Assembly: GCF_001483745.1 (NCBI RefSeq)
Contig: NZ_LQBL01000033.1
Coordinates: 51,759 to 115,758, forward strand
Direction: 5' to 3'
Source of the DNA: Serinicoccus chungangensis
GTDB taxonomy: Bacteria > Actinomycetota > Actinomycetes > Actinomycetales > Dermatophilaceae
DNA length: 64,000 nt
This document shows positions 8,330 to 16,471 of this stretch, piece after piece. The notes under the pieces are model-generated. The model was given only the letters and a program-made list of their open reading frames with translations, did not search any database and was not told where the DNA came from. The translations under genes were made by a program, and so were the position numbers. Position 1 is the stretch's first letter; the number at the start of each line of letters is the position of its first letter.

Positions 8330-9016
8330 ATGGCTGGGACAGAGCCGCTCCGCGTGGCCCTGATGAACGACTTCGAGGTGGTCGTCCGGGGCCTGCAGGC
8401 CATGCTCGAACCGTTCGAGCACCGCGTGTCGGTGGTCGAGCTCGGGGCGCAGTCCGAGGTCGAGCAGTCGGTCGACGTCACGCTCTACGACACCTTCTCC
8501 GAGCCGCAGGTGGACGGGGACGACTTCGACGAGGTGCTGGAGAGCGACGACCCGGGGGCCGTCGTCGTCTACACCTGGAACGTCGACCCGGCGCTGGTCG
8601 AGATCGCGCTCGCCAAGGGGTGCCGCGGCTACATCGGCAAGACGGTGAGCGGCGCCGAGCTCGTCGAGTGCCTGGAACGGGTGGCCTCGGGCGAGGTCGT
8701 GGTGGAGCCGGCGACCAGCCGCGTCCCGGCCGCCGAGCCGCACTCACCCGGCGACTGGCCCGGACGCGTCGAGGGCCTCTCGGCGCGGGAGGCCGAGATC
8801 GTCACGCTCATCACGCAGGGGCTCACCAACAACGACATCGCGCTGCGGACCTACCTGTCCATCAACTCGGTCAAGACCTACATCCGGACGGCCTACCGCA
8901 AGATGGGGGTCACCCGCCGGTCGCAGGCGGTCCGCTGGGGCCTCGAGCACGGGCTGACCCCCGACACGATGCGCCGGGACGTGGACGACGAGTCGTCGTC
9001 TCAGGCCGGCGCGTAG
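8330..9016 (+). CDS. LuxR-family regulator with atypical receiver domain
   Basis: This 228-residue protein has an N-terminal receiver-like domain and a C-terminal LuxR helix-turn-helix (LSAREAEIVTLITQGLTNND, then SINSVKTYIRTAYRKMGV). The receiver has Asn-Asp (N13, D14) where an acidic pair is usual. It has Asp54 (LYDTF) at the phosphoacceptor position and Lys104 (YIGKT) at the conserved lysine. No sensor kinase is nearby, so phosphorylation is uncertain. The gene overlaps the convergent GH13 gene by 16 bp. Confidence 0.85.
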   Translation: MAGTEPLRVALMNDFEVVVRGLQAMLEPFEHRVSVVELGAQSEVEQSVDVTLYDTFSEPQVDGDDFDEVLESDDPGAVVVYTWNVDPALVEIALAKGCRGYIGKTVSGAELVECLERVASGEVVVEPATSRVPAAEPHSPGDWPGRVEGLSAREAEIVTLITQGLTNNDIALRTYLSINSVKTYIRTAYRKMGVTRRSQAVRWGLEHGLTPDTMRRDVDDESSSQAGA

Positions 9017-10740
9017 ACGACGACCGACCACGGGCCGACATCGAGCGTCCCCCGGCCGTCCTGGACGTCCACGGCGGGCGTCTGGTGGTCTCCGAACAGC
9101 TGGCTGTAGGTCTGCGCGTCGCTGTTGAAGAGCACCTCCCAGCGACCCCCCGGGAGCTCGACCGGGCGGCTGACGGCGTGCGAGGACAGGTTGACCGCGA
9201 CCAGGACGTGCTGGTCGTCATCGGTGGAGCGCACGTAGGCGAGCAGCGCGGCCTCCTCGTCGGCGAGGACGAGCGTGGTGCGAGGGCCGCACAGGCCGGC
9301 GGTGGTGCCGTCCCGGTTCAACCGCATGCCGATGAGGTCCCGGAACATCTGGGTGATGTCCCGGAAGCCCCAGGCCCGCTCCCAGTCCAGCGGGACGTCG
9401 TCGCGGAACCACTCGCCCTCCAGGAACTCCTGCCCCTGGAACAGCATCGGCAGCCCGGGCGCGGTCAGGACGAGCGCGGCCCCGAGGGTGGCGCGCTTCT
9501 GGGCGTCCCACCCGCCGGGGTTGTCCCCCTGGACCTCGGAGGTGATGCGCGCCTTGCCGTTGGACACCTCGTCGTGGGACTCGGTGTAGATGACCCGGTC
9601 GAAGGCGTGGTGATAGGTATGCGTCACCGCCCGGGCCACCGCCTCGACCGACCCCTGCCCGTCGTCGCCGGCGATGAGCGCCTCGCGGACCGGGTGGACG
9701 AACTGGTTGTCCCACTGGGCGTGCATGGCCGCGCCGCCCGGCTCGGTCGAGGTGACGGCGGCGACGCCGTGCAGGTCCTCGGCGATGACGAGGTGGCGGG
9801 GGAACTCGGTGCGCACCATCTCCCCGATGCTGCGCATCATCTCCCAGCCCTCGGGGATCTCGTCGCCGTGCGTGCCGTCCACCCGGCGCATGTAGGGCGT
9901 CATGTCCAGCCGCAGCCCGTCGGCGTGGTAGTCACGCAGCCACATCCGGGCGTTGTCGAGGATGAAGTCGCGCACCTCGTGCCGCCCGTAGTCCGGGCGG
10001 GTGTCACCCCAGGGGGTCGCGCTCCGGTGGTCGTTGTAGAAGTAGATGCCGCCCTTGCCGTTCTCGGACCACCCGTCGAACTGCCAGGTCGGCAGGTCGC
10101 TGGGACCGAAGTGGTTGTAGACGACGTCGACGTAGACGGCGATGCCCCGGCGGTGCGCCTCCCGGACGAAGGTCTTCAGGGCCTCCGGACCGCCGTAGCT
10201 GGACTCGACGGCGAAGACGTGCGCCGGGTTGTAGCCCCACGAGTAGTCACCGGCGAACTCCATGAGGGGCATGAGCTCGATGGCGTTGACCCCCAGGCCC
10301 ACGAGGTAGTCGAGCTTGCCCATGAGGTCACCCAGGTCGGCCGGGCGCCCGTGGTCGGTGGCGACGAAGGACCCGATGTGGGTCTCGTAGACGACGGTCT
10401 CGTGCTGACGCGGCGGGGTGAAGTCGTCACCCTCCCAGTCGAAGGCCCCGTGGTCGTAGAGCAGGCCGTTGCCGACCGAGCTGGTGACGGCGAGCGCCCG
10501 TGGGTCGATCCGGTGGAAGGTCTGCTCACCGTTGGTCACCAGCAGCTGGTACTCCTGCCACATCCGCGCGCCCGGCACCTCGGCATACCAGTGGCCGTTG
10601 CCCTCGGACGCCATGCCGTGGGCCTCGGGGTCCCACCCGTTGAAGTCACCGACGACGCTGAGGGCGGTGGCGTGGGGGGCCCACACCCGGAAGGCGTAGC
10701 CGCCCTCGATCGGGATGGCACCCATACCGGTGACGCTCAC
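9001..10740 (-). CDS. GH13 alpha-glucan enzyme (branching or trehalohydrolase type)
   Basis: This 579-residue protein has an N-terminal CBM48-like domain (FRVWAPHATALSVVGDFNGW), a TIM barrel and a C-terminal beta domain. Catalytic residues are visible: region I DVVYNH (205-210), nucleophile Asp279 in GLRLD, acid/base Glu321 in VIAED and Asp390 in ESHDE. The length and the single N-terminal domain suggest a short branching-enzyme-like or maltooligosyl trehalose trehalohydrolase-like protein; the exact reaction is not assigned. No signal peptide is seen, so it is cytosolic. The GTG start has AAGGAG 5 nt upstream. Confidence 0.85.
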   Translation of the reverse strand: MSVTGMGAIPIEGGYAFRVWAPHATALSVVGDFNGWDPEAHGMASEGNGHWYAEVPGARMWQEYQLLVTNGEQTFHRIDPRALAVTSSVGNGLLYDHGAFDWEGDDFTPPRQHETVVYETHIGSFVATDHGRPADLGDLMGKLDYLVGLGVNAIELMPLMEFAGDYSWGYNPAHVFAVESSYGGPEALKTFVREAHRRGIAVYVDVVYNHFGPSDLPTWQFDGWSENGKGGIYFYNDHRSATPWGDTRPDYGRHEVRDFILDNARMWLRDYHADGLRLDMTPYMRRVDGTHGDEIPEGWEMMRSIGEMVRTEFPRHLVIAEDLHGVAAVTSTEPGGAAMHAQWDNQFVHPVREALIAGDDGQGSVEAVARAVTHTYHHAFDRVIYTESHDEVSNGKARITSEVQGDNPGGWDAQKRATLGAALVLTAPGLPMLFQGQEFLEGEWFRDDVPLDWERAWGFRDITQMFRDLIGMRLNRDGTTAGLCGPRTTLVLADEEAALLAYVRSTDDDQHVLVAVNLSSHAVSRPVELPGGRWEVLFNSDAQTYSQLFGDHQTPAVDVQDGRGTLDVGPWSVVVYAPA

Positions 10741-10840
10741 GGAGGCTCCTTGCTGCAGCGGGACACGACGAGGGGCGCAGGCGCTGTCGAACCCGCGCCC
10801 CGAACCTCGATCGTAGCCGCGCGCCAGGGGACGCCGAGAC

Positions 10841-11521
10841 CTACGACGACGGCTGCATCACCATGAAGACCCCTCCCTGCGGGTCGGACACCGTGGCCAT
10901 GCGCCCGACCCCGGCCATGTCGTCGGGTCCGTGCACCAGCGCGCCACCCAGCTCCTTGACCCGGGCGATCGTCGCGTCGGCGTCGTCGGTGCTGAACTAG
11001 ACGGTCCAGTAGCTCGGGATCTCGTCGGGCACGTTCGGGGGCATCGCCATCAGCCCGCCGAGACCACCCTCGTCGGCGCCGGAGATGACGCGATAGGTGC
11101 CGTACGGCATCGGCATGTCCTCGTAGCCCCAGCCGAACACGGCGCTGTAGAACGCCGAGGCCGCCTCGAGGTCGCGGGTCATCAGCTCGTTCCAGGACCA
11201 GGTGCCGGGCTCGTTGCAGACCTCGGCGCCCCGGTGGGAGCCGGGCTGCCAGGCGCTGACGACGGCACCGGTCGCGACGTAGGTGCTCCACGCCGGCGGC
11301 ATCCCGGCCGCCGACATCTCCTCCGGCTGGCGGCCCAGGCCGGCCGCGACCTGGCCGTCGTGCAGGAAGTTGGTGTAGATCCAGGTGCCGTCGTCGTCGT
11401 GGCTGTCCTGCGCGGTCCAGCCGAAGAGCGAGGTGTAGAACTCCTTCGCCGCCTCGACGTCGGGGGCCATCAGGTCGATCCAGCAGGGGGTGCCTGGGGC
11501 ATAGCTCTCACGGGTGGACAT
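10841..11521 (-). pseudogene. VOC/glyoxalase-family protein interrupted by an in-frame amber codon
   Basis: The frame from ATG 11521 (GAAGGAG upstream) encodes two VOC domains, but a TAG at 10999-10997 ends it after 174 residues (DEIPSYWTV). The same frame continues without shift for 52 codons to a TAG at 10843-10841. It includes FSTDDADATIARVKELGGAL and DPQGGVFMVMQPSS, the expected end of the second VOC domain. Family members commonly have an aromatic residue at the stop position (YWTVYF-like), so a Tyr codon to TAG change is the simplest explanation. A sequencing error or amber readthrough would restore about 226 residues. Confidence 0.8.
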
Positions 11522-11608
11522 GGGTGCTCCTTCGCTCGTCTGCCACGTCCGGGGCGGCTACTCTCGAATGTAGGACCGGCCACCGACGCACGTCCACCGT
11601 CCCGCGGC

Positions 11609-11614
11609 TACCGT
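11609..11614 (+). promoter_or_regulatory. -10 hexamer TACCGT, 6 nt before a GTG start
   Basis: TACCGT is followed by 6 nt and the GTG of the MFS exporter, with no Shine-Dalgarno. This spacing fits a leaderless transcript and supports the GTG as the true start. Confidence 0.55.
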
Positions 11615-11620
11615 GAGGCG

Positions 11621-12892
11621 GTGACGTCCACCGACCGCGACCCGCAGACCGGGGCCGCGGCATACCCCCGGCGGGCGACCCTCCTGGTCACGACCACGCT
11701 CGCCTCCCTGGCGATGATCGGCCCGTTCACCATCGACACCGTCTTCCCCGGTTTCGAGGCGATCGGTCGGGACTTCGACGCCGACACCGCGGCGCTGCAG
11801 CAGATCACCAGCGTCTACCTGCTCAGCTTCGCGCTCATGAGCGTCTTCCACGGGCCGGTCTCCGACGCGCTGGGGCGCAAGCCGGTGATGATCGGCGGGC
11901 TGATCGGGTATGTCGTCGCCTCGGTCGCCTGCGCGCTCGCCCCGACGCTCGCGGTGCTGCTCGTGGCGCGCGTCTTCCAGGGGCTCTTCGCCGGGGCCGC
12001 GACGATCGTCAGCCGCGCGGTCATCCGCGACCTCTTCTCGGGCGCCGAGGCGCAGAGGCTCATGGCGCGGGTCATGATGATCTTCGCCGTCGCCCCCGCC
12101 GTCGCGCCCGTCATCGGCGGGGAGATCCTGCGCTTCGGTCCGTGGCACTGGATCTTCTGGTTCGTCGCCGCCTACGGCATCGGGGCGGCCGTCCTCACCG
12201 CCGTCGTGCTGCCCGAGACCCATCCGAAGGAGCTGCGCAGCCCGCTGCGGGTGGGAGCCGTGCTGCGGTCGCTGGCCCACGTCGCGCGGTCCGGCCGGTT
12301 CCAGCGGCTGGCCCTCTCCTCGGCCTTCGTCTTCGCCTCCTACTTCCTCTACGTCGTGGCCGCCCCGATCGTGGTCGTCGACCTGCTGGGCCGCGGCGAG
12401 CAGGACTTCTGGATGCTCTTCGTCCCGATGATCGGCGGCATGGTCACCGGGTCGATGCTGACCAACCGGCTGGCCGGTCGGGTGGAGGCCGACCGCATGG
12501 TGGACGTGACGATGCTCGGCCTCGTCGCGGCGGTAGCCGTCAACGTGCTCCTGTGCGCGGTGGCGCCGACGCTGCCGTGGGCGGTGCTCGGGCCGGCGGC
12601 GATGGGGGTGGCGATCGGGGTGGCCTTCCCGGTGCAGCAGCTGGCCATGCTCGACCTGTTCCCGGAGGCGAGGGGCGCCGCGGCGTCCATGGCCTCCTTC
12701 GCCGCGCTGGTCTTCAACGCCCTGCTGGCGGGGGTCATCAGCCCGCTGGTGACCGGCACGCTCCTCACGGCAGCGTCGACCAGCGCGCTCTTCGCGGTGC
12801 TGGGCGCGGCCCTGTGGGTGTGGCACCGGCGCGCCACCGCGTCCGGGACGGGAGCACCGGCGGTCGGTGCAGCCGGGGCCGAGGCGGCCTGA
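11621..12892 (+). CDS. MFS drug-resistance transporter, Bcr/CflA type
   Basis: This 423-residue protein has about 12 membrane segments. The motif-A-like loop VSDALGRKPVMIGG follows helix 2, and the fold matches the DHA1 Bcr/CflA drug/proton antiporters (SVYLLSFALMSVFHGPVSDALG). The GTG start gives VTSTDRDPQTG before helix 1 and has TACCGT 6 nt upstream. The substrate is unknown; extrusion of small toxic compounds is the family role. Its stop lies in a 31-bp tandem duplication shared with the convergent fdsD end. Confidence 0.85.
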   Translation: MTSTDRDPQTGAAAYPRRATLLVTTTLASLAMIGPFTIDTVFPGFEAIGRDFDADTAALQQITSVYLLSFALMSVFHGPVSDALGRKPVMIGGLIGYVVASVACALAPTLAVLLVARVFQGLFAGAATIVSRAVIRDLFSGAEAQRLMARVMMIFAVAPAVAPVIGGEILRFGPWHWIFWFVAAYGIGAAVLTAVVLPETHPKELRSPLRVGAVLRSLAHVARSGRFQRLALSSAFVFASYFLYVVAAPIVVVDLLGRGEQDFWMLFVPMIGGMVTGSMLTNRLAGRVEADRMVDVTMLGLVAAVAVNVLLCAVAPTLPWAVLGPAAMGVAIGVAFPVQQLAMLDLFPEARGAAASMASFAALVFNALLAGVISPLVTGTLLTAASTSALFAVLGAALWVWHRRATASGTGAPAVGAAGAEAA

Positions 12893-12948
12893 GGGTCAGC
12901 CCCCGGAGGGTTCGGCGGCCTGAGGGTCAGCCCCCGGAGGGTTCGGCG
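12883..12948. repeat. 31-bp tandem duplication across two convergent gene ends
   Basis: Bases 12883-12917 match 12914-12948 exactly at a period of 31. Each copy contains TGAGGGTCA, which reads as TGA on both strands. Copy 1 supplies the exporter's stop and copy 2 the fdsD stop. Before duplication the two convergent stops would have been 3 nt apart. Confidence 0.9.
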
Positions 12949-13352
12949 ACCTCGGCGCGGTCGATCTCGCCCTGGCGGTAGAGCTGGACCCCGGCCCGGA
13001 GCAGGTCGTCCATCGGTTCCCCGGCCTCGACCCGACCCACGATCGAGGACCGCATGCGCGGGTCCCAGAACTTGCGGATGTGCGTGGCGATCTCCTCGGC
13101 GGCCCGCTGCGGCGGGTGGTGGGCCATGGCGCGGGCGATGTCCTCGCCCATCCGCACCTCGGCGGGCAGCCGCTGACGTCTCTGCGCGTCCGCGGCCTCC
13201 CCGGTCGGGGGACCCTGGGTCGGGGCCGGGTCGGCGTCGGTCGGGGCGTCGAGGTCAGGCTCGTCAGGTGCCGGTCGACCGTCCGACAGACCGCCGGAGG
13301 GCTCCTGCGGGCGCGCGTGCCGACCCGACGGGTCCGTCTGGCCCTGTGTCAC
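12927..13352 (-). CDS. fdsD: NAD-dependent formate dehydrogenase delta subunit
   Basis: The last about 75 residues (EDIARAM, AEEIATHIRKFWDPRMRSSI, then LYRQGEIDR) match the small FdsD subunit that accompanies soluble FdsABG formate dehydrogenases and is linked to assembly or cofactor insertion. The GTG at 13352 overlaps the fdsA stop in a GTGA junction, giving 141 residues with a 66-residue Pro/Asp-rich N-terminal extension. An internal ATG at 13151 would give a usual-length 74-residue FdsD. The coupling favours the longer form, but the extension looks unstructured. Confidence 0.8.
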   Translation of the reverse strand: MTQGQTDPSGRHARPQEPSGGLSDGRPAPDEPDLDAPTDADPAPTQGPPTGEAADAQRRQRLPAEVRMGEDIARAMAHHPPQRAAEEIATHIRKFWDPRMRSSIVGRVEAGEPMDDLLRAGVQLYRQGEIDRAEVAEPSGG

Positions 13353-16300
13353 CGGCGTGCCCCGACGACCTCGACCGTCGGGTCGACCGGGTCGTGCCCG
13401 TCGCTGGTCTCCTCGGTCGCGGGGTGGTCCCGGCCGGCGTTGGCGACCCCGACCTGGACGGCGGTGACCTTGTACTCCGGGCAGTTGGTGGCCCAGTCGG
13501 AGTTCTCGGTGGTCACGACGTTGGCACCGGTGACCGGGTGGTGGAAGGTCGTGTAGACGACCCCGGGCTGCATCCGGGTCGACACCAGGGCGGTGAGCGT
13601 GGTGGCCCCCACCCGGCTGGACAGCTCGACCCGGTCCCCGCTGCGGATCCCCCGCACCTCGGCGTCCGCCGGGTGCAGCTCGAGGACGTCCTCGGGGTGC
13701 CAGGTGGAGTTGGCGGTGCGACGGGTCTGCGCGCCGACGTTGTACTGGGTGAGGATCCGCCCTGTGGTGAGGATGAGCGGGAACCGCCGGTTGGTCGTCT
13801 CCGTCGTCGGCACGAAGACGGTCGGGATGAGCTTGCCCTTGCCCCGGACGAACGCGTCCACGTGCATCGTGGGGGTGCCGTGCGGCGCTCGGTCGTTGAC
13901 CGGCCACTGCATCGAGCCCTCGGCGTCCAGCCGCGCGAAGCTGACCCCCGCGAAGGTGGGCGTGGTCGCGGCGATCTCGTCCATGATCTCCGAGGCGGAG
14001 GCATACTCCATCGGGTAGCCCATCGCGGTGGCGATGTCGCAGACCACCTGCCACTCGTCCTTGCCCACCCTGCTCGGCATGACCGGGCGCACCCGGCCGA
14101 GCCGGCGCTCGGCGTTGGTGAAGGTGCCGTCCTTCTCCAGGAAGCTGCTGCCGGGCAGGAAGACGTGGGCGTAGCGCGCGGTCTCGTTGAGGAAGAGGTC
14201 CTGGACCACGACCATCTCCATGCTGGTCAGCGCCGCCCGCACGTGCCGCAGGTTGGGGTCGGACTGGGCGATGTCCTCGCCGTGCACGAACAGCCCCTTG
14301 AAGCTGCCCCCGATGGCGGCGTCGAACATGTTGGGGATCCGCAGCCCCGGCTCCGGGTCGAGGGTGACCCCCCATAGGTCCTCGTAGATCGCCCGCACGT
14401 CCGGCAGCGAGATGTGGCGGTAGCCCGGCAGCTCGTGCGGGAAGGAGCCCATGTCGCAGCTGCCCTGCACGTTGTTCTGGCCGCGCAGCGGGTTGACGCC
14501 GACACCGGGCCGACCGATGTTGCCGGTCACCATGGCGAGGTTGGCCATGCCCATGACCATCGTCGAGCCCTGGCTGTGCTCGGTGACACCGAGGCCGTAG
14601 TAGATCGAGCCGTTGGGGGCCGCGGCGTAGAGCCGGGCCGCCTCGCGCACCCGCTCCGGGTCCAGACCGGTCGCCTCCGCGGTGGCCTCCGGGGAGTTCT
14701 CCGGCGACCGGATGAAGTCGAGGTATGCCTCGACGTCCTCGCAGCGCTCCTCCAGGAACCCCTTGTCGTGCAGCCCCTCGGTGACGATCGTGTGCGCCAT
14801 CGCGTTGACGAAGGCGACGTTGGAGCCGGGCAGCAGCGGCAGGTGGTGGGCCGCCTCGACGTGCGGGGAGCGGACCAGCGCGATCTCCCGCGGGTCGGCG
14901 ACGATGATCTGCGCGCCCTCGCGCAGCCGCTGCTTCATCCGCGAGGCGAAGACCGGGTGCGCGTCGGTGGGGTTGGCGCCGATGAGCAGGATCACGTCGG
15001 TGTCCTCGACCGAGGCGAAGTCCTGGGTGCCCGCGGAGGTGCCGAAGGTCTGGTTGAGCCCGTAGCCGGTGGGGCTGTGGCAGACCCGGGCGCAGGTGTC
15101 GACGTTGTTGTTGCCGAAGGCCGCGCGCACCATCTTCTGGACGACGTAGACCTCCTCGTTGGTGCACCGGCTGGAGGAGATGCCGCCGATCGAGCCGACG
15201 CCGTGCCGCTCCTGGATCTCCCGGAAACCCTGCGCCACCCGCGAGATCGCCTCCTCCCAGGAGACGGTGCGCCACTCGTCCTCGATGCTGTCGCGCACCA
15301 TCGGGGACAGCTGGCGGTCCTCGTGGTCGGTGTAGCCGTAGGCGAACCGCCCCTTGACGCAGGAGTGGCCCTCGTTGGCCTTGCCCGCCTTGAGCGGCAT
15401 CATGCGCACGACCTGCGTCCGGGTCTGACCCGTCTGCTCGTCCCGGGTGTCGGTGACCTCGGCACGGAAGGAGCAGCCGACCCCGCAGTAGGCGCACGTG
15501 GTCTCCACGGTGCGCTTCGGCATACCGAGGCTGACCACGGACTTCTCGGTGAGCGCGTCGGTCGGGCAGGCCTGCACGCAGGCGCCGCAGGAGACGCACT
15601 CGGAGCCGAGGAAGTCGGTGGGCCCTGGCGCGATGCGGGAGGCCAGGCCCCGGCCCTCGACGGTGAGCGCGAAGGTGCCCTGGATGTCGGCGCACGCGCG
15701 CACGCAGCGGGAGCACGCGATGCAGGCGTCCGGGGTGTAGTCGAAGTAGGGGTTGGAGGTGTCGACCGGACCGCGACCGAGGACCGGTCCGTGACCCGCG
15801 CTGACCCGTTCCCCGCTCCCCCCGGCGGGCTCCTCCTGCTGGACCCCCCCGGACGGGGCCTCCACCTGCGTGCGCAGTGCGGGGGACTCGTCCCTCCGGG
15901 GGGTGGGAAGACCGTAGCGCACCTCCGCCACCCCTGCCTGGTGAGCGAGCGCGGCGACCTGGCAGCTGCCGCGGGCGCACCCGGCGCAGTCGGTCGGGTG
16001 GTCGGAGAGGTAGAGCTCCATCACCCCGCGACGGACCCGGCGGACCTCCTCCGTCTGGGTCCGGACCACGGCCCCGTCGGTGCAGGGGGTGGTGCAGGAG
16101 GCGGGGGTGCCCTTGCCCCCTTCCACCTCGACGAGGCACAGACGGCACGAGCCGAAGGCCTTGAGCGAGTCGGTGGCGCACAGGCTCGGGACCTGCACGC
16201 CGGCCTCGCGGGCGGCCCGCATCACCGAGGTGCCCTCCGGCACGGTGACCTCGCGGTCGTCGATGGTGAGGGTGACGGTCCTCTCGCTGCGCACCTCGGG

Positions 16301-16471
16301 GGTGCCGAAGTCGGGTTCGGGCAGGTATGCCGCACCCGTCGCGCCGTCGGGGGCGTCGGCGGCACCGGGGGCGCCGGGGGCGACCCCCGGCATACCGGTG
16401 CCGTCGCCGTCCCGGCTCGCCTGGCCGAGCCGGCTGGCGACCTGCTCGGCGGTGGGGATGGTGGCGGTCAT
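13349..16471 (-). CDS. fdsA: NAD-dependent formate dehydrogenase alpha (catalytic) subunit
   Basis: This 1040-residue molybdenum/MGD enzyme oxidises formate to CO2. Metal sites are visible in order: [2Fe-2S] at C98, C109, C112, C126; NuoG-like His-Cys3 at H158, C162, C165, C170; two ferredoxin clusters (C250-C260 and C292-C302); and the cluster of the Mo domain (C326, C329, C333, C371). The Mo ligand is Cys464 in ARVCHSP, so this is a cysteine rather than a selenocysteine enzyme; the next residue, H465, is the conserved catalytic His. About 55 poorly conserved residues precede the first domain. The start overlaps the fdsB stop in ATGA. Confidence 0.95.
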   Translation of the reverse strand: MTATIPTAEQVASRLGQASRDGDGTGMPGVAPGAPGAADAPDGATGAAYLPEPDFGTPEVRSERTVTLTIDDREVTVPEGTSVMRAAREAGVQVPSLCATDSLKAFGSCRLCLVEVEGGKGTPASCTTPCTDGAVVRTQTEEVRRVRRGVMELYLSDHPTDCAGCARGSCQVAALAHQAGVAEVRYGLPTPRRDESPALRTQVEAPSGGVQQEEPAGGSGERVSAGHGPVLGRGPVDTSNPYFDYTPDACIACSRCVRACADIQGTFALTVEGRGLASRIAPGPTDFLGSECVSCGACVQACPTDALTEKSVVSLGMPKRTVETTCAYCGVGCSFRAEVTDTRDEQTGQTRTQVVRMMPLKAGKANEGHSCVKGRFAYGYTDHEDRQLSPMVRDSIEDEWRTVSWEEAISRVAQGFREIQERHGVGSIGGISSSRCTNEEVYVVQKMVRAAFGNNNVDTCARVCHSPTGYGLNQTFGTSAGTQDFASVEDTDVILLIGANPTDAHPVFASRMKQRLREGAQIIVADPREIALVRSPHVEAAHHLPLLPGSNVAFVNAMAHTIVTEGLHDKGFLEERCEDVEAYLDFIRSPENSPEATAEATGLDPERVREAARLYAAAPNGSIYYGLGVTEHSQGSTMVMGMANLAMVTGNIGRPGVGVNPLRGQNNVQGSCDMGSFPHELPGYRHISLPDVRAIYEDLWGVTLDPEPGLRIPNMFDAAIGGSFKGLFVHGEDIAQSDPNLRHVRAALTSMEMVVVQDLFLNETARYAHVFLPGSSFLEKDGTFTNAERRLGRVRPVMPSRVGKDEWQVVCDIATAMGYPMEYASASEIMDEIAATTPTFAGVSFARLDAEGSMQWPVNDRAPHGTPTMHVDAFVRGKGKLIPTVFVPTTETTNRRFPLILTTGRILTQYNVGAQTRRTANSTWHPEDVLELHPADAEVRGIRSGDRVELSSRVGATTLTALVSTRMQPGVVYTTFHHPVTGANVVTTENSDWATNCPEYKVTAVQVGVANAGRDHPATEETSDGHDPVDPTVEVVGARR

